Below are positions 17,901 through 26,304 of a stretch of DNA of 64,000 nt, one piece after another. The position numbers were made by a program, and so were the translations under genes. This stretch comes from Catellatospora coxensis. Its GTDB lineage: Bacteria > Actinomycetota > Actinomycetes > Mycobacteriales > Micromonosporaceae. The DNA lies in contig NZ_BONI01000041.1 in the NCBI RefSeq assembly GCF_016862635.1, positions 17,028 to 81,027 on the forward strand. Direction: 5' to 3'. The stretch's first letter is position 1. Every line of letters begins with the position of its first letter. The notes under the pieces are model-generated. The model ran no database searches, was not told the origin of the DNA, and was given only the letters and a program-made list of their open reading frames with translations.

Positions 17901-18492
17901 CAACCCGCTGGCGCTGGAGGAGTTCGCGGCGCTGGAGGAGCGCTACAAGTTCCTCTCCGACCAGCTCGAAGACCTCAAGGCGACGCGCAAGGACCTGCTC
18001 ACCGTGGTCAAGGACGTGGACGACCGCATCCTTGAGGTGTTCACCACCGCGTTCGAGGACACCGCGCGCGAGTTCCAGGTGGTCTTCCCGATCCTGTTCC
18101 CGGGCGGCGAGGGCCGGCTCGTGCTGACCGACCCGGACAACATGCTCACCACCGGCGTCGAGGTCGAGGCACGCCCGCCGGGCAAGAAGATCAAGCGGCT
18201 GTCGCTGCTGTCCGGTGGCGAGCGCTCGCTGACCGCGGTGGCGATGCTGTGCGCGATCTTCCGCGCCCGCCCCAGTCCCTTCTACATCATGGACGAGGTG
18301 GAGGCGGCGCTCGACGACGTCAACCTCGGCCGCCTGATCACCCTGTTCCAGGAGCTGCGCTCGCGCAGCCAGCTGATCATCATCACGCACCAGAAGCGCA
18401 CCATGGAGGTCGCCGACGCCCTGTACGGCGTGACCATGCGCAACGGTGTGACCGAGGTGATCAGCCAGCGTCTGAAAGGCGAGTCCGAATGA
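14953..18492 (+). CDS. smc: Chromosome segregation ATPase SMC
   Basis: 1179 residues, full length. SMC homodimers with ScpAB load on DNA and organise the chromosome. Walker A GPNGSGKSNVVDAISW lies near 32-47. Long coiled coils follow (about 165-500 and 650-1000), rich in Ala/Glu/Arg. The hinge spans about 510-640 (VPGLLGSVASLL onward). The signature LSLLSGGERSLTAVAM lies near 1083-1098 and Walker B FYIMDEVEAALDD near 1108-1120. GTG 14953, with CGGAG upstream, gives the standard MHLKSLTVKGFKSFA start. Its TGA overlaps the ATG of the HAD gene. Confidence 0.97.
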   Translation: MHLKSLTVKGFKSFASATTLRLEPGITCVVGPNGSGKSNVVDAISWVLGEQGAKALRGGKMEDVIFAGTSGRQPLGRAEVTLTIDNADGALPIDYTEVSITRRMFRSGESEYEINGDACRLMDIQELLSDSGIGREMHVIVGQGRLDSVLHARPEDRRSFIEEAAGVLKHRKRKEKALRKLDAMQANLNRVTDLTDELRRQLKPLGRQAEVARRAATIQADLRDARLRLLADDLFTLRTTLDKEVADEAALRTRRELVEEEYEQVQQRLSVLEAAHAADAPALTQAQDVWYQLSALQERFRSTAQLAAERHRHLAAPTEEERSGRDPERLEAEAEAVREQEEALREALTEDQVRLAEAVERRQELERQLAGAERALVAAVKAIADRREGMAKLSGQVNAARTRTATASEEIERLSTAYGDAAMRAEAAQEQVDAVAEQTSDADRDNADLDTAHALAVAAYEEANAAVKRASDAERAAEKEATGWKAREEALALGLNRKDGAGALLARGGEVPGLLGSVASLLAVEPGCEAALAAALGALADAVAVSGVDEAAEAMRLLKIQDAGRAALLIGTPTPQSRPDVALPPGARWVLDVVRCADTIRPAITSALRDVVLVADLRAASALVAAHPSLRAVTAEGDLVGAFAGAGGSAKAPSYIEVQAAVDEARAKRAAAEESIAVLREEIAEARELATERKRDVDEAAAAKRAAEGERNAAARRLAEVSAAARSAQAEAQRLAASRDKAVAAREQDLTHLAELEERLAAAEAVPVDEDPSTAERDQLAALVPQARQNEVEVRLAVRTAEERVSQIAGRADSLLRQAAAERAARERAAARRAARERGAAVAKAVESGTREVLTRLNVALEEAAERRDTIAAARTAREAELAQVRNGAKRLGDDLNRLTSEVHRDEVARAEQRMRIEQLETRAAEEFSLDVETLLGEYGPQVPVPVIMLGSADLAEPEPYDRAIQEKRAAKAERDLGLLGKVNPLALEEFAALEERYKFLSDQLEDLKATRKDLLTVVKDVDDRILEVFTTAFEDTAREFQVVFPILFPGGEGRLVLTDPDNMLTTGVEVEARPPGKKIKRLSLLSGGERSLTAVAMLCAIFRARPSPFYIMDEVEAALDDVNLGRLITLFQELRSRSQLIIITHQKRTMEVADALYGVTMRNGVTEVISQRLKGESE

Positions 18493-19088
18493 GGCGCCGG
18501 CCGGCCGAGGCCCTGCTGATCGACTTCGACGGCGTGCTGCGGCACTTCGACCCGTCCGCGTACGGCGACTTCGAGGCCAGGCACGGCATCGCCCCGGCCC
18601 GCCTGCTGGAGTCCGGGCTGGAGTGGGCCCGCCAGCTGCCGGCGATCACCGGGCACTGGACCCGGCAGCAGTGGCTGGACGCGATCGCGGCGCACACCGG
18701 GGCGCCCGCCGCGGCGCTGACCGAATGGGACGCCTACCCCGGGTACGTCGACGCGACCGTGCTCGCGTTCGTCCGCGAGGTGCGCGCGGCCGGGCGCAAG
18801 GTCGGCCTGGCCACCAACGCCACCGACGACCTGCACGACGACCTGGCGGTGCTGGGCCTCAAGGACGACTTCGACGCGATCGTCTCCTCGGCGGAGCTGG
18901 GCGTGCACAAGCCGACGAAGGAGTTCTTCAGGGCCGCCTGCCTGGCTCTGGAGACGCCCGCCGACCGGTGCCTCTTCGTCGACGACACGGACCGCAACAT
19001 CCGTGGCGCCCGCGTCGCGGGCCTGTCCGCCCTGCGCTGGGGCGGCCCGGCCGACCTGCGGTACGCCCGCGCCGCGCTCGGCCTCTGA
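18489..19088 (+). CDS. HAD-superfamily hydrolase
   Basis: 199 residues. Motif I LLIDFDGVLRHF holds the nucleophile Asp and acid/base Asp near 11-13. Motif II is LATNATDD, the motif III lysine is in GVHKPTKEFF, and motif IV is CLFVDDTDRNIRGA. The C1-type cap lies between. It is probably a small-molecule phosphatase with unknown substrate. ATG 18489 overlaps the smc stop (ATGA), so the two genes are translationally coupled; it is not part of the usual smc partners. Confidence 0.9.
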   Translation: MRRRPAEALLIDFDGVLRHFDPSAYGDFEARHGIAPARLLESGLEWARQLPAITGHWTRQQWLDAIAAHTGAPAAALTEWDAYPGYVDATVLAFVREVRAAGRKVGLATNATDDLHDDLAVLGLKDDFDAIVSSAELGVHKPTKEFFRAACLALETPADRCLFVDDTDRNIRGARVAGLSALRWGGPADLRYARAALGL

Positions 19089-19514
19089 TCCCGCACTACT
19101 GCCCGCCCGTTCCCTGCGTGCGTCGGCTGCTCGCCGAGGCGAGGCGGGATCCGGGTCGGGCCGTGACGGTGGGTGACGTCAGACCAGTGGACCTCTCGTC
19201 GGCGGCTCACACCTTCGGAGATGTGCCCACATCAGAAACGATGTGGGCGCAGGCGAGAGCATCAACAACGCGAGCGCTACGGAGCGCTGATCCGATCAAC
19301 ACGCTGTGCGTGGATCGGGGCTCGGCGCGGACGGACCTCCTGAAACTTTCTCTCGAATCGTGGAACCGGTAAGGGGCGGTGACAACCGGATCTCCATGCT
19401 GCGCGTGACTACTACCGGACTCTTGACGATCTCCAGGGCCGCCTCTCGCTGAGAGAGCGATCTCCGGTGGCCGCGAGGGTGCGCACGACCCGATTCGGCG
19501 AGGGGAGCGCGGCG
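19089..19514. other. 426-bp gap between the HAD and ABC genes
   Basis: No convincing gene was found. The stretch holds a 12-bp stem-loop (TGTGCCCACATC at 19222-19233 with 19240-19251, loop AGAAAC). It also has AGCGCT-ACGG-AGCGCT and an imperfect palindrome around CCGATCAACACGC near 19292. These could be terminators of the smc operon. The promoter of the ABC cluster should lie in the last 150 bp, but I cannot pick a clear -10. Confidence 0.5.
19222..19251. terminator. Stem-loop after the smc/HAD operon
   Basis: A 12-bp stem including one G-T wobble, loop AGAAAC; no T-run. Confidence 0.5.
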
Positions 19515-20171
19515 ATGATGTCGTCGCTGGTAGTGGACCGCGTGACGGTGGAGTACACCGCCGGAGCGCCGGTGCTGCGTGACGTGTCCGTGGCGGCCCA
19601 GGCCGGCCGCATGCTCGCGGTGACCGGCCCGTCCGGCGCGGGCAAGACGACGCTGCTGCGGGCCATGGCGGGGGTGCTGCGCCCGGTCAGCGGCGCGGTG
19701 GCCGTGGACGGCAAGCCGCTGCGCGACCGCGACGACGCGGTGTCGCGCCGGGTGGTGCTCATCCCGCAGGACAACGGCCTCGCCACCATCCTCACCGCGG
19801 GCGAGAACGTGCAGGTCGTGCTCGTGGCCAACGGGTTCTCCCCGGAGGACGCCCGCCGCGCCACGGCCGAGTCGCTGGAGCACGTCGGCCTGTCCGCGCA
19901 GGCGGGGCAGCTCGTCGAGGAGCTGTCCGGTGGCCAGCAGCAGCGTACGGCGATCGCCCGCGGCCTGGCCCTGTCCGGCGCGGTGCTGCTGGCCGACGAG
20001 GTCACCAGCGAGCTGGACGCCGCCAACCGGGCCCGGGTGCTCGACCTGCTGCGCGCCGAGGCGGACCGGGGCGCCTGCGTCGTGCTGGCCACCCACGACC
20101 TGGAGGCCGCCGCGGCCTGCGACGCCGAACTGCACCTGCTCGACGGCGCTGCCGAGCTGGTCCGGGCCTGA
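19515..20171 (+). CDS. ABC transporter ATP-binding protein (cluster ATPase 1)
   Basis: 218 residues of the LolD/MacB-type ATPase class that pairs with FtsX permeases. Walker A GPSGAGKTT lies near 39-47, the Q-loop in LIPQDNGL, the intact signature LSGGQQQR near 137-144, Walker B VLLADEVTSELD near 156-167 (Glu replaced by Ala-Asp order typical of this class), and the H-loop in ATHDLE. AGGGGAG precedes ATG 19515; the longer ORF from 19467 is not needed. It is the first gene of a four-gene cluster, with the first permease 164 bp downstream. Confidence 0.9.
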   Translation: MMSSLVVDRVTVEYTAGAPVLRDVSVAAQAGRMLAVTGPSGAGKTTLLRAMAGVLRPVSGAVAVDGKPLRDRDDAVSRRVVLIPQDNGLATILTAGENVQVVLVANGFSPEDARRATAESLEHVGLSAQAGQLVEELSGGQQQRTAIARGLALSGAVLLADEVTSELDAANRARVLDLLRAEADRGACVVLATHDLEAAAACDAELHLLDGAAELVRA

Positions 20172-20335
20172 CCCGGCCCCCGCCCTGGCGCGATCACGCC
20201 CGACCCCACCCCTGGTCCGGACCCGATCGCGCCCGGCCTCACCCCCGGTCCGTGACCGCGCCGGGCTCCACCCCTGATCCGCCGCCCGTGGAAGCGCTTC
20301 CCGCGCCCCGACGGGTATCCCCGAAGAGGTAGCGC
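20172..20335. repeat. Degenerate ~35-bp tandem repeats
   Basis: Three imperfect units follow the ATPase 1 stop. Each has a GCGCCCG/GATC core, then CCCACCCCTGGTCCG or a close variant. They fill most of the gap to the first permease gene. Confidence 0.55.
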
Positions 20336-23300
20336 ATGCTTCGCTTGGTGCTCGGCGTGCTGGCGAGCCGCCGCAGCCAGGCCGTCACCCTGGCCGTGCT
20401 CGCCGTGCTGGCGGTCGCCGCCGGCACCGCCGCGCCGCTCTACGCCTCCGCCGCCGACCGCGCCGTGGTGGCCGCCGAGCTGCGCGCCGCCACCGCGGCC
20501 GAGCGGGCCATCACGTTCACCGCGGAGATCGCCGCGGCGAACGGGTACACCTCCCAGCTCGACAGCCTGCGCGGCCAGATCGCCGAACGCACCGACGGCA
20601 GCGGGCTCACCGAGATCGTCGGGGTGCACGCCGACGGGCGGGTGCCCGGCGCCGACCCGGTCGACGCGCCGCTGTCCATGCGCGCGGACGTGTGCGACCA
20701 CCTCGTGTTCACCGCCGGGAGCTGCCCCGCCGCCGCGGGCGAGGTGGCGATCAGCGAGCCCACCGCGCAGCGGCTCGGGGTCGGCACCGGCGGCGAGTTC
20801 GTCTACGAGGCGCACCGGGCTCCGGAGCGGGTGACGCTGCGCGTGGTCGGCGTGTACGACCCGGCGGGCCCGCTGGCCACCGGCGACCCGTACTGGGCCG
20901 GCCGGGCCGGCTACACGCCGCGGCCGCAGCGGGTGGGCAACCCGCTGTTCGTGGCCGCGCCGACGGTGGCGGAGCTCCAGGCCACCACGCTGATCGCGAC
21001 CGTGGACATGATCGCCGGGGACGAGGCGTTCACCGCCGGCAACCTCGACGGGCTGACCGAGGTGGTCAAGCCCGGCATGGGGCTGGTCGGCGTACGGATC
21101 GACAACGGCCTGCCCCGGCTGCTGCAGCGCATCGAGGACACCCGTGCGGTGCTGAGCCTGGCCGCCCCGCTCGGCGCGGTGCAGCTGCTGGTCGTGTGCT
21201 GGTTCGTGCTACTGATGGCGATCGGCTACACCGCCTCCGAGCGGCGCAGCGAGCTGGCGCTGGGCCTGCTGCGGGGTGTGCCGCCGCGGCACCGGGCGCT
21301 GCTCGCGCTCGGCCCGACCGCGCTCGTGCTGCTGGTCGCCGCCCCGTTCGGGGTGCTGCTGGGCTGGCTCCTGGTGCGGCTGCTGACCTGGGCGACGTTC
21401 GCGCGGGCGCAGGACGTCGTGCTCGGCCAGGGAGCGCTGCTGGCGGCCGGCGGCACGCTGCTCGTCGTCATGATCAGCGCCGCGGTCGCCGAGCGCCGGG
21501 TGTTCTCCGGCTCGCTCATGGAGGGGCTGCGGCAGGTGCCGACCCGGCGACGGCGGCGCGTCGGTCTGGTCGAGCTGGGGGTGGCGGTGGTCGCCCTGGC
21601 CGCGATCGGGCAGTCGTACGCCTCGGACAGCCAGGAGGGCGGGCTGCCCCTGCTCGCGCCGCTGCTGCTGGCGATCGTGGTCGGCCTGCTCACCGCCCGG
21701 GTGGTGCGCTCCGCGGCGACCCGGTTCGGCGCGTCCCGGCTGCACCGGGGCAGGCTCGCGCACGGGCTCGCCGCGCTCCAGGTGGCCCGCCGCCCCGGCG
21801 CGGACCGCCTGGTCGCGCTGACCGTCGTCGCGGTGGCCCTGGTCGGGTACACCGTGAGCGCGTGGGACGTGGCCGCGAACGCGGCCCGGGAACGTGCCGA
21901 ACTGACGCTGGGCGCGCCGCGGGCGCTGACCGTGTACGCCCCGTCGCGTACCGCGCTGCTGACCGCGGTCGCCAAGGCCGACCCGGCGGGCGCCTGGGCC
22001 ATGGCGGTGACCCGCCAGGACGATCCGGACATGACCCTGCTCGGTGTGGACAGCGCCCGGCTTGCCGCCGTCGCCTTGTGGCCGGCCGGCTCGACCGTGT
22101 CCGCGGCGGATACCGCCCGCTTGCTGCGCGCCCCGGCGGGCGAGCCGGTGATCGTGGCAGGTGGCGGCCTGGAGTTCGACGTGAGCACCACCGCTGACTT
22201 CGACGGGCCCATGCGGCTGACCGCCGCCCTGGTCGGGCCGGACGGGGCGCCGGTCACCGGCGCGGTCGAGATCGCCGACGGGGCGGGGCGCACGCAGTAC
22301 CGGCTGGATCTGCCCGCGTGCGCCGTCGCGCCCGGCTGCCGGCTGTTCTGGCTCAGCTTCCCCGTGTCACCCGACGGCTTCCGGCTGAGCGGGCTGCGCC
22401 AGCTCGGCCCGGACCGCACCCTGCTGGAGGGACGGGCCGCCGGCGCGGCCTCGCGGTGGCGGGCCGAGCTGGGCGCCGAGCGCGAGGTCACCGTGCTCAA
22501 CTTCGACGACGGGGTGAGCCTGAACTACGTGCCCAGCGACCCGCGCCAGATCAGCACCGACATCAGGCTGTACGTGTCCGACGCGCCCTTGCCGCTGCCG
22601 GTGGTCGCGGCCGGGCCGCCGTGGCTGGCGCACACCGGCGAGCTGGCCGAGATCGAGCCGCTGCAGGCGCTGCCCCGGCCGGTGGACCTGCGCTGGGTGT
22701 CGCCGGTGCTGCCGGGCGCGGGCACCGAAGGGGCGCTGTTCGACCTGCAGGCCGCCGACCGGCTCAGCGGCAGCCGGGACAACGCGATCCAGTTGCAGGT
22801 GTGGCTGAACGCCGCCGCTCCGGCCGACGCGGTGGACCGGTTGCGCGCGGCGGGCCTGGTGCCGGTGCGCGACGAGGTGGTGGCCCAGCGCGTCGACCGC
22901 TACCGCGAGCAGGGCGCGGGACTGGCGCTGCGGCTGCACCTGGCCGCGGCGGTGCTGAGCGTGCTGCTGGTGGCACTGGCCGTGCTCGTGCTGGCGGCGA
23001 CGGACCGGCGTAACCGGTCGGCCGAGCTGGCGGCCCTGCGTACGCAGGGACTGCCCGCCGGTGCGGCCGCCCGCGCGGGCCGCCTCGGCAACCTCGCCAT
23101 GATCGGGATCGCCGCGCCGGTGGGCGCGCTGACGGCCGCCGTGGCGTGGGCAGTCAGTGGTCCGGCCCGGCAGATGCTCACCGCCAGCGGTGGGCTCGCA
23201 CCACCGGGACCCGGTCTGGCGCCGGTCGCGGCGGCAATCGCCGCGGCCACGGCGGTGCTGCTGGTGGCCGCGCTGACGGCCGGACGTTCCCTGGTCAGGG

Positions 23301-23341
23301 CCACCACCGGCCGCCCCGGCAATGCGGAGGGACAGCGATGA
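20336..23341 (+). CDS. FtsX-type ABC permease 1
   Basis: 1001 residues. A membrane segment near 12-35 is followed by an extracytoplasmic domain (about 36-275). A core of about six membrane segments spans roughly 280-510 (LLVVCWFVLLMAIGYTA, TALVLLVAAPFGVLLGWLL, and LTVVAVALVGYTVSAWDVAA). A second large outer domain (about 515-860) and three C-terminal segments (about 865-995) complete it. This is the FtsX/MacB-like design of mechanotransmitting or lipoprotein-linked ABC systems. The substrate is unknown. ATG 20336 has a modest AGAGGT upstream; the stop overlaps the next ATG. Confidence 0.87.
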   Translation: MLRLVLGVLASRRSQAVTLAVLAVLAVAAGTAAPLYASAADRAVVAAELRAATAAERAITFTAEIAAANGYTSQLDSLRGQIAERTDGSGLTEIVGVHADGRVPGADPVDAPLSMRADVCDHLVFTAGSCPAAAGEVAISEPTAQRLGVGTGGEFVYEAHRAPERVTLRVVGVYDPAGPLATGDPYWAGRAGYTPRPQRVGNPLFVAAPTVAELQATTLIATVDMIAGDEAFTAGNLDGLTEVVKPGMGLVGVRIDNGLPRLLQRIEDTRAVLSLAAPLGAVQLLVVCWFVLLMAIGYTASERRSELALGLLRGVPPRHRALLALGPTALVLLVAAPFGVLLGWLLVRLLTWATFARAQDVVLGQGALLAAGGTLLVVMISAAVAERRVFSGSLMEGLRQVPTRRRRRVGLVELGVAVVALAAIGQSYASDSQEGGLPLLAPLLLAIVVGLLTARVVRSAATRFGASRLHRGRLAHGLAALQVARRPGADRLVALTVVAVALVGYTVSAWDVAANAARERAELTLGAPRALTVYAPSRTALLTAVAKADPAGAWAMAVTRQDDPDMTLLGVDSARLAAVALWPAGSTVSAADTARLLRAPAGEPVIVAGGGLEFDVSTTADFDGPMRLTAALVGPDGAPVTGAVEIADGAGRTQYRLDLPACAVAPGCRLFWLSFPVSPDGFRLSGLRQLGPDRTLLEGRAAGAASRWRAELGAEREVTVLNFDDGVSLNYVPSDPRQISTDIRLYVSDAPLPLPVVAAGPPWLAHTGELAEIEPLQALPRPVDLRWVSPVLPGAGTEGALFDLQAADRLSGSRDNAIQLQVWLNAAAPADAVDRLRAAGLVPVRDEVVAQRVDRYREQGAGLALRLHLAAAVLSVLLVALAVLVLAATDRRNRSAELAALRTQGLPAGAAARAGRLGNLAMIGIAAPVGALTAAVAWAVSGPARQMLTASGGLAPPGPGLAPVAAAIAAATAVLLVAALTAGRSLVRATTGRPGNAEGQR

Positions 23342-26304
23342 CGGCGCTGCTGTGGGCGATGGTGCGGGCCCGGCGCGGGCTGGCCGTGATCACGCTGCTG
23401 CTGACGGCGCTGGCCGCGGCCGCCGCCGCGGCGGGACCGCTCTACCAGGACGCGGCAGCCGTGTCGCTGCGCGGCGTCGAGGTGGCCGCGGCCACCGTCG
23501 GCGAACGGGTGGTCACCGCGCAGACCTCGGACGACCAGCGGGGCGGCGACCAGCCGCTGCGCCCGTACGTGCCCGGCATGATCACGCTCAGCGGCACCTC
23601 GGCCCAGGTCGTCGTCACCGGCGAGCAGGGCGAGGACAACGAGCGGGGCATGTTCCTGGCCACCCGGACCGGGATCTGCGAGCACCTCGTGATCGTCCGG
23701 GGACGCTGCGCCACCGGCGAGCGCGAGGTCGTGCTGCGCGAGGACGCCGGCGCCGAACTCGGCGCAGTGCTCGGCCAGGACCTGGAGTTCCGCACGCCGC
23801 CGACCGGTTCGTGGGAGCCCGACCCGCCCTTGCCGGTGCGCCTCACCGTCGTCGGCTTCTATGAGCCGGTCCGGCTCGCCGACCCGTACTGGGGCGACCG
23901 CCAGGTCCTCACCGGCCTCGATCAGCCCGCCGCGTTCGCCACCGAGCGCTCCGTGGCGGCCGTCGACGGCAGCCGGATGCGCATGGTGGACCTCCTGGTC
24001 ACCCCCGCGGCGTTCGACGACATCGACCGGCTGCGCGACGACCTCGGCGACGCCGAGTCCGAGCTGGACGCGGGCGGCTTCGGCACCGACTCCGAGCTGG
24101 ACAACCTCATCGCGCGGATCAGGGCCGGCGAGGAGCAGCTCGCGTCGAGCCTGCTGCTGGCGGCCGTGCCGCTGGTGATGCTGTGCTGGCTGGTCCTGTT
24201 CATCGCGGTGGCCGGCGGCGTCGAGCAGCGGCGCGGCGAGCTGGGCCTGACCGCGCTGCGCGGCGTGCCCGCCCGCACCCGGTGGTGGCTGGCCACCGCC
24301 GAGACGTCCGTGCCGGTGCTGGTCGCGGTGATCCCCGGCTACCTGCTCGGGTACGCGGCGACCGCGCTGCTCGCGACGATCGCGCTGCCGGGTTCGCCGC
24401 CGGTGTACCTGAACCCGGCGTCGGCGCTGTACACGGCCGTGGCGGTGCTCGGCGCGCTGCTGGCCGGGATGCTCGCGCAGGTGCGTGCCCTCACCACGCC
24501 GGTGCTCGGCCTGCTGCGCCGGGCCCGGGTGCGCCGCCGCGGCGGCCTCGTCGGCGGCGTCGAGGCGGTGGTCGGCGCGCTCGCGCTGGTCGCCGGATAC
24601 CAGGTCGCGGCGGGCGGGGACACCGGCTCGGGCGGCATCGGGCTGCTCGCGCCGCTGTGCATCGCGCTGGGCCTGGGCCTGGTCGCGGCGCGTGCGATCG
24701 GCGTGCCCGCCGAGCGGCTGGGCCGCCGGGCGCTGCGCCGCGGGCGGCTGCGCACCGGGCTGGCCGCGCTGACGCTGGCCCGGGGCGGCGGCACGCACTG
24801 GGTCGTGGTGCTGCTGACCGTCGTGTTCGGGCTGCTCGGCTTCGCGCTGTCGGCCCGGGACGTCGCCGCGCGGGCCTGGTACGAGCGGGCCGAGGTGCAG
24901 GTCGGCGCGGCCCGGGTGCTGCAGGTAGAGGCGCTGCCCGCGGCCGGCCTGCTGCACGCGGTGCACACCGCGGACCCGGCCGGGCGGTACGCGATGGCGG
25001 CCATGCGGGTCAACGTGAACACCGAGACGAAACTGCTGGCGGTGGACAGCTCCCGGCTCGCGGCGGTGGCGCTGTGGCCGGACGCGTACGGGACCACCGC
25101 CCCGGCCGAGGTGGCCCGGCAGTTGCGGCCCGCCGAGGTCACGCCGCTCTCGCTGACCGCGGCCGAGGTCGAGGTCACCGTCACGCTGGACCGGATCGAG
25201 CCGGGCGCCACGGCGGGCCTCACCCTGCGCCTGGTCGGCGTCGGCGGCGCGCAGTCCAGCGTCCGGCTGGAGAAGCTGAAGCCGGGCACGCACGCGTACC
25301 GGATCGCCACGCCCACCTGCGCGGCCGGTCCCTGCCAGCTCAGGCAGCTGTCGGTGGACCTGTTCACGCCCAAGCGCTACCTGGTCGACCTGACCGTCGG
25401 CGACCTGCGCGACCCCGCCGGCAAGACGGTGCTCAGCGGCGCGGACCTGGCGAGCCACCGCTGGCGGCTGCCGCAGACCAGCGCCGCGCGGCCCGTGCCG
25501 GATCTGGCCCCCGCCGCCGGCGGCCTGCGGGTGTCGGTGGACAGCGTGCTCACCCCCGACATGCGCGCCGCCGCCGACCCCGCGCCCGACCCGCTGCCCC
25601 TGGTCGCCGCCGGTGACCTGCCGCCCGAGCTGCTCGGCGCGGGCGGCACGGTGCGGGTCCCGATCGTCCGGACGGGCACCCTGCCCCTGGTCCCGCGGTA
25701 CGGGGCGCACGGCGCGCTGGTCGACCTGCAGTACGCCGACCTGCGGGTGGGCGGCGAATCGGACGCCCAGGAGCCCGAGGTGTGGCTGTCCGCCGACGCG
25801 CCCGCCGACCTGGTCCAGCGCCTGGAGGCGAGCGGGCTGAAGGTGCTCGGCGAGCGCGACGCGGCCGGGCAGCTGCGCCTCTACGAGGAGCAGGCCCCCG
25901 CGCTCGCGATGCTGTTCCTGGCCGCGGCCGCGCTGGTCGGCGTGCTCTTCGCCGCGGGCGGCCTGCTGGTCACCGCGGTGCTCGAACGCGGCCGCGCCGA
26001 CGCGAGCACGGCGTCGCTGCGTACGCAGGGGGTGCGCGAGGCGGTGCTGCGCGGTGCGGACCTGGGCGGGCGGTTCGCCCTGGTGCTCGCGGGCACCGTG
26101 ATAGGCCTGCTGGCCGCGGCGCTGTCGTGGGCGCTGGCCCGCGGCGTGCTGCCGGTGTTCGGCGACGGGGGCACCGCCGTGCCCCCGCCCGACCTGCCGG
26201 GTCCGCTGGTCGCCGCCCCGATCGCGGTGGCCCTGCTGGTGCTGTTGACAACGTGCCTGCTCGCCACGAGGGTGGCGCGCGGGAGCGAGGGAGCGACGTC
26301 GTGA
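23338..26304 (+). CDS. FtsX-type ABC permease 2
   Basis: 988 residues and a clear paralogue of permease 1, with the same order of segments: an N-terminal membrane helix (about 8-33), outer domain, a central membrane core (LVMLCWLVLFIAVAGG near 279 onward), a large outer domain and three C-terminal helices. Both permeases share short motifs such as LRTQG near the C-terminal helices and LAAVALWP in the outer domain. ATG 23338 overlaps the previous stop (ATGA) and GGAGGG lies upstream. Two different permeases plus two ATPases suggest a heteromeric transporter. Confidence 0.87.
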   Translation: MTALLWAMVRARRGLAVITLLLTALAAAAAAAGPLYQDAAAVSLRGVEVAAATVGERVVTAQTSDDQRGGDQPLRPYVPGMITLSGTSAQVVVTGEQGEDNERGMFLATRTGICEHLVIVRGRCATGEREVVLREDAGAELGAVLGQDLEFRTPPTGSWEPDPPLPVRLTVVGFYEPVRLADPYWGDRQVLTGLDQPAAFATERSVAAVDGSRMRMVDLLVTPAAFDDIDRLRDDLGDAESELDAGGFGTDSELDNLIARIRAGEEQLASSLLLAAVPLVMLCWLVLFIAVAGGVEQRRGELGLTALRGVPARTRWWLATAETSVPVLVAVIPGYLLGYAATALLATIALPGSPPVYLNPASALYTAVAVLGALLAGMLAQVRALTTPVLGLLRRARVRRRGGLVGGVEAVVGALALVAGYQVAAGGDTGSGGIGLLAPLCIALGLGLVAARAIGVPAERLGRRALRRGRLRTGLAALTLARGGGTHWVVVLLTVVFGLLGFALSARDVAARAWYERAEVQVGAARVLQVEALPAAGLLHAVHTADPAGRYAMAAMRVNVNTETKLLAVDSSRLAAVALWPDAYGTTAPAEVARQLRPAEVTPLSLTAAEVEVTVTLDRIEPGATAGLTLRLVGVGGAQSSVRLEKLKPGTHAYRIATPTCAAGPCQLRQLSVDLFTPKRYLVDLTVGDLRDPAGKTVLSGADLASHRWRLPQTSAARPVPDLAPAAGGLRVSVDSVLTPDMRAAADPAPDPLPLVAAGDLPPELLGAGGTVRVPIVRTGTLPLVPRYGAHGALVDLQYADLRVGGESDAQEPEVWLSADAPADLVQRLEASGLKVLGERDAAGQLRLYEEQAPALAMLFLAAAALVGVLFAAGGLLVTAVLERGRADASTASLRTQGVREAVLRGADLGGRFALVLAGTVIGLLAAALSWALARGVLPVFGDGGTAVPPPDLPGPLVAAPIAVALLVLLTTCLLATRVARGSEGATS

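Noticed and set aside
14482..18390. A 1302-residue open frame opposite smc
   Set aside because: Same reason: antisense shadow of a conserved gene with no recognisable motifs.
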